Assembly: GCF_001457025.1 (NCBI RefSeq)
Contig: NZ_KQ758602.1
Coordinates: forward strand, 310,001 to 374,000
Direction of reading: 5' to 3'
Source of the DNA: Pseudarthrobacter enclensis
Lineage (GTDB): Bacteria; Actinomycetota; Actinomycetes; Actinomycetales; Micrococcaceae
Length of the DNA stretch: 64,000 nucleotides
This document shows, piece by piece, positions 26,158 to 34,517 of this stretch (position 1 is the first letter of the stretch; every line of letters starts with the position of its first letter). A program made the position numbers and the translations under genes. The notes below the pieces were generated by a model. It saw nothing but the letters and a program-made list of their open reading frames with translations, was not told the DNA's origin and did not search any database.

Positions 26158-26514
26158 GTGACTGTCACTTCCGCCATTGCACCCGCGCCACAGGGACCGA
26201 AACGGGCCGGTGGGCGTTCACCGGGTCCTTCCGCTCACGTTTACAGCGACCCCGTGTATCGGTCGAGCGCGGTCCAGGAACTGCTTCGCCGGTGGCCCCA
26301 TGTGCCAACCCGCGAACTTGACCGCATCCACCGCGCGCTCATTCACTGCCAACAGGTCCAGCACCCGGGAAACGCAGGCAAGCTCACCGAACCCGCACTG
26401 GCCCTGCTGGACCTGGTCACCGCCGAGCTGTCCCGGCGCCGCCTGCAGGCCGGGAAGAGCACCCCTTCACCCGCAGACGAGCAGGAGGTTCCGCGCGATG
26501 GCCGGTCATTTTGA
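26158..26514 (+). CDS. Hypothetical protein, helical
   Basis: A 118-residue protein starting at GTG behind GAGGGAGG. Residues 1-35 are Ala/Pro/Gly-rich and probably disordered. Residues 40-100 are a helical domain with RWPHVPTRELDRIHRALIHCQQV and EPALALLDLVTAELSRRRL. I do not recognise a family. A TTGACA at 26076-26081 could be its -35 box. The end overlaps the following DUF1508 gene by 17 bases, so the two are probably co-expressed. Confidence 0.6.
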   Translation: MTVTSAIAPAPQGPKRAGGRSPGPSAHVYSDPVYRSSAVQELLRRWPHVPTRELDRIHRALIHCQQVQHPGNAGKLTEPALALLDLVTAELSRRRLQAGKSTPSPADEQEVPRDGRSF

Positions 26515-26716
26515 ACTCGTTCCCGAACCCAACAAGGAGTTCAGGGTCGAACTGGTGGACGGACGGGGCAATGTCATAGCCACCTCGATCCCGTTCGAAG
26601 ACAGCACTGCAGCAGTGGCTGCCATTAGCGCGTTCCGCAGCATGGCGGCCGTCGCGCCCATCAGGGACAACACTGGTGCAGCCCCAGGACCGCGGACCCG
26701 CAAACCACGTCAGTAG
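26498..26716 (+). CDS. DUF1508 (YegP-like) protein
   Basis: A 72-residue protein beginning at an ATG with AGGAGG nine bases upstream. HFELVPEPNKEFRVELVDGRG followed by NVIATSIPFEDSTAAVAAISAFR is the beta-beta-beta-alpha unit of DUF1508, usually found as a tandem repeat; here a single copy. A basic tail (GPRTRKPRQ) follows. DUF1508 proteins are small, widespread and of unknown function. It overlaps the preceding gene and is the second DUF1508-like protein within 1.5 kb, the other being the frameshifted one at 25025-25343. Confidence 0.75.
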   Translation: MAGHFELVPEPNKEFRVELVDGRGNVIATSIPFEDSTAAVAAISAFRSMAAVAPIRDNTGAAPGPRTRKPRQ

Positions 26717-26742
26717 CTGCAGCGCCGCGCTCCTCGGTGATG

Positions 26743-26973
26743 TCAGCCCCATGCCTGTGCGGCGGCAGAAGCCCCGGGGCGGCGGGCGGCAGCGAGCGCC
26801 GCGAGGTCGAGGATAAGCCGGCGCACCTCGTGTTCCCGGCCTCTCCCCACTGGCGTCCGTCGTGGTTCAGCGGCGCGCCGGAGCCGTACCGCGGGTGGCG
26901 TCGGGACGGGAGTCCGGCTACCGCCGGCCTGCCCTGCGTTCCCGGGTGAAGTTGTTGTCTTTCCTGGTTCCAT
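26743..26973 (-). CDS. Possible small basic protein
   Basis: A 76-residue frame from an ATG with AAGGGGG eight bases upstream. The first half is low-complexity and Pro/Arg-rich; the second half could form a helix (HEVRRLILDLAALAAARRPG). No family is recognised. The composition is what a GC-rich non-coding frame could also give, so this is a weak call. It lies between the DUF1508 gene and the zinc transporter genes. Confidence 0.3.
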   Translation of the reverse strand: MEPGKTTTSPGNAGQAGGSRTPVPTPPAVRLRRAAEPRRTPVGRGREHEVRRLILDLAALAAARRPGASAAAQAWG

Positions 26974-27124
26974 CTGACGTCCCCCTTGACGTTATCCAGC
27001 CAGGCTCTCAGCACCAGGGCCGGTAGGGACACCCTAGAAGCCGTTGGTCTCCTGCGGATACGGTTCCGGGGCACGGACGGAACAAATTGCTCCAATCTTG
27101 AGCTCCCCGCAGCAGCGATGTTGC

Positions 27125-27751
27125 CTAGGAGAGGACCCGACCGCCGCTGAGGGTGATGACGCAGTCGGCGGCGGCGATGGACTCGTCGTCGTGGCTGACG
27201 CAGGCGACGGCCGCGCCGCGCCGCGCTTCTTCGGCGAGCATCGCGCGGGTGCGCGCCCGGCTGTCGGCGTCGAGTCCCGCTGCGGGCTCGTCCAGGAGGA
27301 AGATGCGGGCTTGACGGGCGATGCCTTGGGCCAGCAGCGCGCGTTGGCGTTGCCCGCCGGAAAGGCTGTTGAACGGCGAACCGGCCAGCTGGGCGAGGTG
27401 GACGCGGTCCAGGGCTTCCGCCACGCGGCGCCGGCGTTCCGATGCAGTCATTCCGGGGCCACCCCAGGTACCCATCGTCACCACGTCCTGGACGGTGAGG
27501 GGCAACGCGTCGGGTGTCGATACCCGTTGAACCACCAACGCGACATCCTCCACGCGTTCCACCGTCCCCGCCTGCGGCGTCCGCACGCCCGCCAGGATTT
27601 CGATAAGCGTTGATTTGCCGGCGCCGTTGGGCCCCGCAATGACGCTGACAGCGCCCCATCGCAGCTCGAGATTGACGCTGTGGAGAACGGAAAGGCCGTC
27701 AAAGCTGTAGGAAATGTTTTGCGCGCGGACCGCAGGACTGGATGTAAGCAC
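27125..27751 (-). CDS. aztA: Zinc ABC transporter ATP-binding protein AztA
   Basis: A 208-residue ABC ATPase with Walker A GPNGAGKST near residue 37, the signature LSGGQRQR, Walker B RIFLLDEPAAGLD and the switch histidine in CVSHD. The chosen GTG at 27751 gives the usual short N-terminus (SSPAVRAQNISYSFDG). It powers the AztB permease and AztC binding protein. It is divergent from aztB across a 54-base gap that holds a Zur-type operator, so both arms should be derepressed when zinc is scarce. Confidence 0.88.
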   Translation of the reverse strand: MLTSSPAVRAQNISYSFDGLSVLHSVNLELRWGAVSVIAGPNGAGKSTLIEILAGVRTPQAGTVERVEDVALVVQRVSTPDALPLTVQDVVTMGTWGGPGMTASERRRRVAEALDRVHLAQLAGSPFNSLSGGQRQRALLAQGIARQARIFLLDEPAAGLDADSRARTRAMLAEEARRGAAVACVSHDDESIAAADCVITLSGGRVLS

Positions 27752-27755
27752 ATCC

Positions 27756-27800
27756 CACTCTAAACGCTTTTGATAATTATTCTCAATAGCGTTTAGAGTG
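27756..27800. promoter_or_regulatory. Zur-type operator inside a 45-base palindrome
   Basis: The core TGATAATTATTCTCA (27771-27785) matches the Zur/Fur-type pattern TGATAATNATTATCA. It is centred exactly within a longer dyad: CACTCTAAACGCT at 27756-27768 is the perfect inverse of AGCGTTTAGAGTG at 27788-27800. The site fills the gap between aztA and aztB. A Zur dimer, or two, bound here would silence both directions when zinc is plentiful. Confidence 0.85.
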
Positions 27801-27805
27801 ATGCG

Positions 27806-28699
27806 GTGCACTGGCTTACAGACCCCTTCACCGCTGACTTCTTCCTCAGGGCCCTCCTCGGCGGCGCCCTCGTGGCGGTCATTTGCGGCGTCGTCGGCAC
27901 CTGGGTGGTGATCCGGGGAATGGCGTTCCTCGGCGAGGCGATAGGCCACGGCATGCTGCCCGGGGTCGCCCTTGCGACGATCGCCGGAGCCCCGGCCGTG
28001 GTGGGCGGCGCCCTGAGCGCCATCGTCATGAGTGCGCTGATCGGCGCGCTCCAGCGCCGTGGCAGGCTGTCCTATGACACGAGCATCGGCATGCTGTTCG
28101 TGGCGATGCTGTCCCTCGGGGTGATCATCGTGTCGCACTCGCGCTCTTTCGCCACCGACGCCACCGCCATGCTCTTCGGCGACATCCTGGCGATGCGTGA
28201 CGGTGACCTGACCGGCCTGCTGATTGCCGCCGTCGTCACTGTGCTGATCGCGGCGGCACTGCACCGCAGCTTCGTCGCCGCCGCCTTCGATTCGCGCATT
28301 GCCGCGACCCTGGGGCTCCGGCCCCACGCGGCCCAGGTGGCCCTGGTGGGTCTGGTCACTTTGGCAGTCGTTTCTTCCTATCAGGCTGTCGGCTCGTTGC
28401 TGGTGGTCGGCCTGCTGCTGGCTCCCGCCGTCGCGGCCGCGCCGTGGACCGCCAGGATCCCCCACCGCATGATCGTGGCCTGCGCGTTCGGCACCGCAGC
28501 CGTGGGCCTCGGACTTTTGTGCTCCTGGTACGCCGGCACGGCTGCGGGGGCGTCCATTGCCGCGATCGCCATTGCCCTTGCGGTCCTCTCAAACGCGGCG
28601 GCCCGCATGGCGGCTCGGCTGCGCAGGCCTGCAGCATCCACACCCCGGGGTCCGGCACCCCTTCCCGTTTCCGCGTCACCCTCTGGAAAGCAGCAATGA
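27806..28699 (+). CDS. aztB: Zinc ABC transporter permease AztB
   Basis: A 297-residue ABC-3 family permease with eight to nine hydrophobic helices. The start is GTG, followed by FLRALLGGALVAVICGVVGTWVV. The conserved GMAFLGEAIGHGMLPGVALA near residue 45 and TAMLFGDILAMRDGDL near 123 are typical of manganese/zinc permeases of the ZnuB/TroC class. It pairs with AztA. Its stop overlaps the start of the AztD-like gene (ATGA), so the operon is translationally coupled. Confidence 0.9.
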   Translation: MHWLTDPFTADFFLRALLGGALVAVICGVVGTWVVIRGMAFLGEAIGHGMLPGVALATIAGAPAVVGGALSAIVMSALIGALQRRGRLSYDTSIGMLFVAMLSLGVIIVSHSRSFATDATAMLFGDILAMRDGDLTGLLIAAVVTVLIAAALHRSFVAAAFDSRIAATLGLRPHAAQVALVGLVTLAVVSSYQAVGSLLVVGLLLAPAVAAAPWTARIPHRMIVACAFGTAAVGLGLLCSWYAGTAAGASIAAIAIALAVLSNAAARMAARLRRPAASTPRGPAPLPVSASPSGKQQ

Positions 28700-29946
28700 A
28701 CCTCCGAAAGCCACCGGCGGCACTGGCCGCCCTTGTTCTGATCGCCCTCGCAGGATGCAGCAACGCACCCGCCCAGCAGCCGGCGTCACCACCGCCAACG
28801 AACGATTCCGCCACCGCGGGTGACGGCCACGGCGCGATTCCCGGAGTGGCAGAGGTGGCCGAACCGCAACTGCACCTGGTTGGCGTCGATGCCGCCGGCA
28901 ACGCTTCCATGCTGGACCTCCTCAGCGGCAAGGAGTCCCGCCTGGGGCAGGTGGCAGCGCCGGTCAACGTCACCACAGACGGGCGGTACATTTTCGCAGC
29001 AAATGCCTCCGGGGTGGACGTCCTCGACACCGGCGTGTGGACGTGGGACCACAAGGACCACTTCCACTACTACCGTGCCGAGCCCAGGACGATCGGCAGG
29101 ATCCCCGGCGAAGGGACGGCGACCGTGGCCACGGGAATGCTCTCAACGGCCGGGACCACGGGCGTGTTCTTCCCGTCCTCCGGCACCGCCGTCCTGCTCG
29201 ACAACTCCGCCCTCTCTGACGGCGTCATCTCCGAGGCCCTCCGCCTGGACGTCGGACCGCACGCCGGCATCATCGCCCCACTGGGGGACGGCGCGGTGGT
29301 CACTGAACCGGACGGGAGCGGCGTGGCTACGCGGTTGCGGGCCATCGACGCAGGAGCCAGCGAGAAGGCATCAATTGATTGTCCCCGCGCTTCGGGCACC
29401 ATCACCACCCGGGTGGGCCTTGTCATCGGCTGCGCTGATGGCGCGGTAATTGCCACGGACGACGGCGATACGCCCGTTCTTGAGCACGTCCCCTACCCCG
29501 CGGGTGCCGCAGCACCGGCAACCACGTTCAACGGGCGGAAGGGCCGGCCCACCGTGGCCGGGACCGGGACCGATTCCGGGGTATGGCTGCTGGACACCCG
29601 CCAGCGGGCGTGGGACTGGCTGCCAACCCCCACCCCGGTACTTGCCGCCGCCGCCGTCGACGATTCTGACGGGCACGTCGTCGTCGTTGGCGACGACGGC
29701 ACTGTCCAGGTCTATGACGAAGGCACCAAAAAGCGCATCGCCACGACAGAACCCCTGCTGCCTCGCACCCTGGCCGACCCTGCCTCGGCCGCGAAGGTCG
29801 AACTCGCCGTCGACGGCCAGCGCGCCTACGTCAACGCGCCCGCGGAAGGCGTGGTGTATGAGATCGACTACGCCGACAACGCGCGGGTGGCCCGCACCCT
29901 CCAGCTGCCCACCCGGCCGGTCCACCTCACGGAGACCGGCCGATGA
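28696..29946 (+). CDS. AztD-like beta-propeller lipoprotein, divergent copy
   Basis: A 416-residue exported lipoprotein: a hydrophobic signal ends in the lipobox LAGCS (Cys21). The mature part consists of repeated beta-blades (HLVGVDAAGNASMLDL, DGRYIFAANASGVDVLDTG and similar), as in the AztD zinc chaperone. It has a His-rich segment, WDHKDHFHYY near residue 118, that could bind zinc. The typical AztD motif CPGIHGEG is degraded here to CPRASGTI, while GCADG remains. It overlaps aztB and aztC by four bases each. It probably stores or hands zinc to AztC outside the membrane. Confidence 0.75.
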   Translation: MNLRKPPAALAALVLIALAGCSNAPAQQPASPPPTNDSATAGDGHGAIPGVAEVAEPQLHLVGVDAAGNASMLDLLSGKESRLGQVAAPVNVTTDGRYIFAANASGVDVLDTGVWTWDHKDHFHYYRAEPRTIGRIPGEGTATVATGMLSTAGTTGVFFPSSGTAVLLDNSALSDGVISEALRLDVGPHAGIIAPLGDGAVVTEPDGSGVATRLRAIDAGASEKASIDCPRASGTITTRVGLVIGCADGAVIATDDGDTPVLEHVPYPAGAAAPATTFNGRKGRPTVAGTGTDSGVWLLDTRQRAWDWLPTPTPVLAAAAVDDSDGHVVVVGDDGTVQVYDEGTKKRIATTEPLLPRTLADPASAAKVELAVDGQRAYVNAPAEGVVYEIDYADNARVARTLQLPTRPVHLTETGR

Positions 29947-30854
29947 GGCGCGCGGTGCTGCTGGTCCTGGCAGCGGCGGTGGCGCTGATGGTGCCGGGGT
30001 GCTCAGCGCCGGCTGCGTCACAGGAACCACAGATCGTGGTCACCACCAATATCCTCGGTGACGTTACCCGCCAGGTCCTTGGTGACCAGGCAACCGTGAC
30101 AACGCTCATGCAGCCCGACGCCGATCCGCATTCATTCGAAATTTCTGCCCAGGAAGCTGCCCTCCTGGGCTCCGCAGACCTGGTGGTCTCCAACGGCCTC
30201 GGCCTGGAAGAAGGGCTCCAGCAGCACCTGGACCGGGCATCGGCAGCCGGTGCTCCCATGCTGGTGGCCGGTGACGTCGTCGACGTTGTCCCCTACAGTT
30301 CAGGAGAGGCGGAAGGGGCGCCGGACCCGCACTTTTGGACGGACCCGGCAGCCATGATCGACGTCGTGAATGCGCTCGAAGCCGCCGCACGGACCATCGA
30401 CGGAATCGACGCCGGAAAGCTGGCCGCCAGTGCGGCCGCCTACCGGGACCGGTTGACCCAACTGGATGCCGATATGGCAGCCGCCTTCGCCGCCCTGCCC
30501 CAGGAACACCGGGCCCTGGTCACCAACCACCACGTCTTTGGCTACCTCGCGGAGCGGTATGACTTCCGGGTCATCGGCGCGGTCATTCCCGGCGGGACAA
30601 CACTCGCGGCCCCCAGCGCCGCTGACCTCCGCCACTTGAGCCAGGCGATCAACTCCGCGGCAGTGCCGACGATTTTCGCGGAGTCCTCCCAGCCTGACCG
30701 GCTGGTCCAGGTCCTCGCCAGCGAGGCCGGGATCAACGTTCAGGTCCGCGAGCTCTTCACCGAATCACTGACCCGCCCCGACGGCGGAGCGCCAACGTAC
30801 CTGGAGATGATGCGCGCCAACACGGACCGCATCGTCCAGGGGCTCGCACCCTGA
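29943..30854 (+). CDS. aztC: Zinc-binding lipoprotein AztC (cluster A-I SBP)
   Basis: A 303-residue solute-binding lipoprotein with signal and lipobox VPGCS (Cys20). Zinc ligands of the family are visible: His in DADPHSFE near residue 62, His in HFWTDP near 129, and the NHHVFGYLAERY segment near 197; the fourth ligand is the carboxylate region TIFAESSQPD or later. The long His-rich loop of ZnuA is absent, as expected for AztC, which takes zinc from AztD instead. It overlaps the AztD-like gene by four bases and is followed by a second aztD. Confidence 0.9.
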   Translation: MRRAVLLVLAAAVALMVPGCSAPAASQEPQIVVTTNILGDVTRQVLGDQATVTTLMQPDADPHSFEISAQEAALLGSADLVVSNGLGLEEGLQQHLDRASAAGAPMLVAGDVVDVVPYSSGEAEGAPDPHFWTDPAAMIDVVNALEAAARTIDGIDAGKLAASAAAYRDRLTQLDADMAAAFAALPQEHRALVTNHHVFGYLAERYDFRVIGAVIPGGTTLAAPSAADLRHLSQAINSAAVPTIFAESSQPDRLVQVLASEAGINVQVRELFTESLTRPDGGAPTYLEMMRANTDRIVQGLAP

Positions 30855-30891
30855 CCACTTACACCGCGTTGCACCCGCAACCCAAGAGAAA

Positions 30892-32127
30892 ATGAGGAAC
30901 CACCACATGCTCCGCCAACGAACCTCCCGGCTGGGAGGCATCGCCGCCATCGCCGGCATCACCCTCCTGGTCTCCGCATGCGCCACTGGCCAGGCCACCC
31001 CGGCCGGCACGGCCGCAGCTCCCGACACCGCCGCCACGACTTCGGCTGACGAGCACGGACGGATCGCCGTTTCCTACGCCGGAGGCATCAGTGTCCTGGA
31101 CGGAAAAACCCTGGACGTCGTGCAGAAGTTCGATTCCGAAGAGTTCACCCGGCTCAATGCGGCAGGCGACGGCCGGCACGTCTTCGTCACCACCAAGGCC
31201 GGCTTCCAGTTGCTGGACACGGTTGAACCCAAGCTCACCGACCTCGTGGTCGATGCAACGGCCGCAGGGCATGTGGTCCGGCACGCGGGCAACACGGTCC
31301 TGTTCGATGACGGAACGGGCACCACCACCATCCTGAAGACCGATGACCTCGCGGGCATCGACGGCGCACTGCCGGAGGCGGAAACCTACACCGCCGAATC
31401 GGCTCATCACGGCGTCTCCATCGTCCTGGAGGACGGTAAACTCCTGACCACCGTGGGAGACAAGACCTCCCGCAACGGAGCGGTGGCCCTTGAAGCCCAT
31501 GATGGTCACTGGGACAAGGTCGCGGAGAGCAAGGAATGCCCGGGCATCCACGGCGAGGGGACCGCCGCAGGCGAAGCGGTGATCTTCGGCTGCGAGGACG
31601 GCGCACTCCTTTTCCATCACGGCAAGTTCGAGAAGTTCACCGCACCGGACACGTACGGCCGCATGGGCAACGCGTTTGTTTCGGAGACCAGCCCCATCGT
31701 GGTGGGCGACTACAAGAACGATCCCGACGCCGAGGGCTACCTGCTGAATTCCGTAGCCCTCATCGACACCGAAAAGCACACCTACAATGTGGTCAAACTC
31801 CCCGAGAGCGTGCAGTACACCTTCCGGGACATTGCCCGGGGCCCCGGCGACCTGGCTTACATCCTCTCCACAGACGGGTCCATCCACGTCCTGGACCCTG
31901 CCACCGGCAAGATCGTCAACGAATTCCCTGTGATCAAGGCGTGGGAAGGTCCCGCCGAGTGGCAGGACGCCCACCCAGCCATCACCGTCAACGGCGATAC
32001 TGCCTACGTCACTGAACCCGCGGCAAACACCGTGCACTCGGTTGATCTCACCAGCGGCAAGATCACTGCCTCCGCGGAACTCGACGTCGTTCCCAACGAA
32101 ATCGCTGTCACCCTCGGAGCGCACTGA
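30892..32127 (+). CDS. aztD: Zinc metallochaperone AztD
   Basis: A 411-residue lipoprotein (lipobox VSACA, Cys24) with a seven-bladed propeller. It has the canonical AztD motifs SAHHGVSIVLEDG near residue 168, CPGIHGEGTAAGEAVIFGCEDG near 218, and AWEGPAEWQDAHPAITVNGD near 352. AztD binds zinc in the periplasm-like space and transfers it to AztC. It lies 37 bases after aztC and ends before a strong terminator. Together with the more divergent protein at 28696 the operon has two chaperones for one importer. Confidence 0.88.
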   Translation: MRNHHMLRQRTSRLGGIAAIAGITLLVSACATGQATPAGTAAAPDTAATTSADEHGRIAVSYAGGISVLDGKTLDVVQKFDSEEFTRLNAAGDGRHVFVTTKAGFQLLDTVEPKLTDLVVDATAAGHVVRHAGNTVLFDDGTGTTTILKTDDLAGIDGALPEAETYTAESAHHGVSIVLEDGKLLTTVGDKTSRNGAVALEAHDGHWDKVAESKECPGIHGEGTAAGEAVIFGCEDGALLFHHGKFEKFTAPDTYGRMGNAFVSETSPIVVGDYKNDPDAEGYLLNSVALIDTEKHTYNVVKLPESVQYTFRDIARGPGDLAYILSTDGSIHVLDPATGKIVNEFPVIKAWEGPAEWQDAHPAITVNGDTAYVTEPAANTVHSVDLTSGKITASAELDVVPNEIAVTLGAH

Positions 32128-32145
32128 CCCGGCCATTGAAGCGTG

Positions 32146-32181
32146 GGCCGCGCGGGCACCGTTCACGGGACCCGCGCGGCC
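32146..32181. terminator. Bidirectional terminator after the azt operon
   Basis: GGCCGCGCGGG (32146-32156) pairs perfectly with CCCGCGCGGCC (32171-32181) around a 14-base loop. It lies between the converging aztD and SMR genes and can serve both. No T-run follows. Confidence 0.85.
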
Positions 32182-32194
32182 TTCCGGCTGCCCG

Positions 32195-32533
32195 TCAGTG
32201 TGCTCCGCCGACGTTGAGGACCACGACGCCGGCCACCACCAGGGCGATGCCGAGGACTTTCGTCAGCGTCAGTTCCTCCCCAAGGAACATGGCGCCGATC
32301 GCCACGATGGCGACGGTTCCCAGGCCCGACCACAGCGCGTAGGCGACCCCCACCGGGACACTCTTGACCACCTGCGACAACAGGGCGAAGGCCACCCCGT
32401 AGGAGGCCAGGCACAAGACGCTCGGCCACAGCTTGGTGAATCCTTCCGTGGATTTGAGCAGGCTGGTGCCCAGAACCTCCACGGCGATTGCCAACGCCAA
32501 ATAGACATACCCCACAACGAACCGCCCTTCCAT
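32195..32533 (-). CDS. Small multidrug resistance (SMR) family protein
   Basis: A 112-residue protein with four hydrophobic helices. The first helix contains the essential glutamate in LALAIAVEVLGTSLLKSTEGFTKLWPS, the SMR signature. The rest reads GVAYALWSGLGTVAIVAIGAMFLGEELT, as in EmrE/QacE. It exports quaternary cations in exchange for protons as a dimer. The first seven residues before GYVYLA may be extra; a nearby GTG could be the true start. It is a single gene, so a homodimer of dual orientation is likely. Confidence 0.9.
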   Translation of the reverse strand: MEGRFVVGYVYLALAIAVEVLGTSLLKSTEGFTKLWPSVLCLASYGVAFALLSQVVKSVPVGVAYALWSGLGTVAIVAIGAMFLGEELTLTKVLGIALVVAGVVVLNVGGAH

Positions 32534-32640
32534 GCGCCGGAGCGCGGGTCGGCAAAGGCGCCAAACCGTTAACCCGCCGGCGAGCTCCGATTTCCCGGCC
32601 GGTTCTCATCCTAGGTGCGCTGCTTCGAGGATTCCGGTTG

Positions 32641-33737
32641 TTAGGCGTTGGATCGGGTGTAGGCGGCGGCCCGGACTACATCGTCGTCTTCGAGTCCTGC
32701 ACCTAAAGCTCCTCCAACGGTGGCGAGGCTGGCGGTGAGCCAGCTGATCTTCACGTAATCGACCGCGTTCACTTGATGCCCTACGACCGCAGCAAGCACT
32801 CCTTGGTCGATGAGGAGGAATGCTCCAAGAAGGGACAGCAGGAAAAGGGCCACAAAGAACACCAGACGCCGATCATCACAGTCCCTGACGTGGCCATGTT
32901 AAATAAGGTGACCTGCTCACGCTCAGACCGGGACCTCGGGCGTTCCCACAGTCCGCCTCCCAGGATGACCGTTGCGCTCACGGTAACGATGGCCATGACA
33001 GCCAGCAGCATTAAACGGCCTGGCCCGTATGCCGTCGCCAATAGCCACAGGTCCGAAGCCACCAGCGTCAGTACACCGGTAGCGGCCGCCACGACCAGGG
33101 CCCGCGACAGCCTGACGATGAATGCCCAGGGGCGGTTTGCCCGGATCATGCCAAGCAGCAAACGTATATTTCCGGTGACCACCCGGGCAGTGAATTGCAC
33201 GGAGTTATCGTCCGGGCGCTCTTCCACGTCGGTCGATAATTGGCGGGCTTTTACGGCGAGGGTTTGCTGGCCGTGAGCATCGTCCGCGTCGTAGCCCAAT
33301 AACTGCCCGACCACCTGCACGGTGACTTCCTGCGCTTTGCGCCGCGGGTGCCTGGCTCCGAGGGCGGGGACGGCGACCAGCCCCACACCATGCAGCGGGC
33401 TGAGCTGGGTGAGCACTGGGCGCCGGCCATCTTTCAGTGGTATCTCGGTCAGCACAACGGCCAGGTCCCACTCCTTGCTGAGCATCCGCTCCCGGGCGGC
33501 ATCCAGCAGGTCCAAGGTTTCAGCAGTGGGATCCCCAAGCCTGTCTTCAGCCGACGTCACAGCCCAGCGCACCCCGGCCCGCGGGTGCTGCCACATGAGG
33601 GCTTCCTGCACCGCGGAGGGGAAGTCCCCACCCAGTACCTCCATGAGCGGCGGTGAGATCAACAGGCCAATCAGTAGTTCCGGGTCCTGCTGCAACCCGG
33701 GCGCTTCGGCGGAGGATTTGAAAGGTTCATGAGTCAC
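32641..33737 (-). pseudogene. Actinobacterial membrane protein, split by a frameshift
   Basis: The frame from GTG 33737 encodes a soluble domain (residues 1-170, for example MLSKEWDLAVVLTEIPLKDGRRPVL pattern) and two membrane helices (ALVVAAATGVLTLVASDLWLLATA and LMLLAVMAIVTVSATVILGGGLW). At about 32864 the frame shifts. The expected continuation, FFVALFLLSLLGAFLLID and a C-terminal ASLATVGGALGAGLEDDD, is in another frame and stops at 32641. One additional C near 32864 would join them into about 365 residues. I know of no function; the type occurs in actinobacteria as conserved hypothetical. It may be a pseudogene or a base-calling error. Confidence 0.65.
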
Positions 33738-34033
33738 TCGACCAATCGTGATGCACCCGGGATCCGAAAGCCACTTAGCGGACACCCACGTGTACCTGCA
33801 CGGTCATGAGCGGTGCAATGCGGATACGGCATTTATGCTAGCCCGGCAGATTTGACCAGCCTCTGGGAGAAGTCGGTGGGACCGACTAGCCCACTCGTTT
33901 ATGTCTACTCCCGCCGATATGACGCCGATAACCGGCGTTATGTAAAGCTGAACCCTGCGTACTGCATCAGATGCATCATTTGCGGCCTATCTGCCTGCCC
34001 CACATCGCGCAGCCTACGGCGTGTTTTGGGCGG

Positions 34034-34342
34034 TCAGCCTTGGCACTCGATGCAGTAGGACTGGCCGTTGCGTTCGCGTACGAGCTGGGACCGGTGCCGG
34101 ACCAGGAAGCAGGACGAGCAGGTGAACTCGTCCGCGGCCTGCGGGACGACCTGGACGATGAGTTCCTCGGAGACGATTTCCCCGCCCGGGGTCAGCCCTT
34201 CGTCGAGTTCGGTGACGACGCTGCGGGCGTCCGGGGCGCTGGCGGACTTCAGGGCCTCCAGGGAGCGTTCCTGGGATTCCTTGACTTCGGAACGGACTTC
34301 GTCGTAATCGGCAGCAACTGTTGGTGGTCCTCGTTTCTGCAA
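34034..34342 (-). CDS. DUF4193 protein with an abnormal start
   Basis: The C-terminal half, DEFTCSSCFLVRHRSQLVRE followed by YCIEC, is the zinc-binding-looking Cys4 motif of DUF4193, a small actinobacterial family. The N-terminal part ADYDEVRSEVKESQERS is also family-like. Normally a start codon stands just before it; here the codon is GTT (complement of 34316-34318), though GAGGA lies ten bases ahead of it. The nearest in-frame alternative is TTG at 34342, giving 102 residues. The gene may therefore be silenced or weakly translated. It sits beside a serine recombinase in an accessory stretch. Confidence 0.65.
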   Translation of the reverse strand: MQKRGPPTVAADYDEVRSEVKESQERSLEALKSASAPDARSVVTELDEGLTPGGEIVSEELIVQVVPQAADEFTCSSCFLVRHRSQLVRERNGQSYCIECQG

Positions 34343-34366
34343 TCTGTCGCTTGTTTTCTGACCAGT

Positions 34367-34397
34367 GAGCAACCTACAGCACACTGGGAGGTTGCTC
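34367..34397. repeat. Nine-base inverted repeat upstream of the recombinase
   Basis: GAGCAACCT (34367-34375) and AGGTTGCTC (34389-34397) are perfect inverse copies 13 bases apart, about 120 bases before the serine recombinase start and between it and the DUF4193 gene. Resolvases act on paired inverted sites of this scale, so it could be part of a res site or a regulator site. Confidence 0.45.
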
Positions 34398-34517
34398 CCG
34401 GCATGGATACCACTCCCGCCCCTTTGACTTAGCACCGGTTCCCGGCGCGGCGGGTCTTGACGTGTCCCGGGCACGCGCCGACACTCGTTGACACATACCG
34501 ACGAACGGGAGGCCGCC

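Noticed and set aside
27125..28465. A 446-codon reading of aztA with a long N-terminal extension
   Set aside because: The extension runs through the Zur operator and antisense to aztB. The ABC domain begins at the GTG near 27751.
33923..33941. CGCCG/CGGCG and ATAAC/GTTAT dyads as a possible transposon end
   Set aside because: The dyads are short and no matching second end was found in the window, so an attachment site or transposon end cannot be supported.
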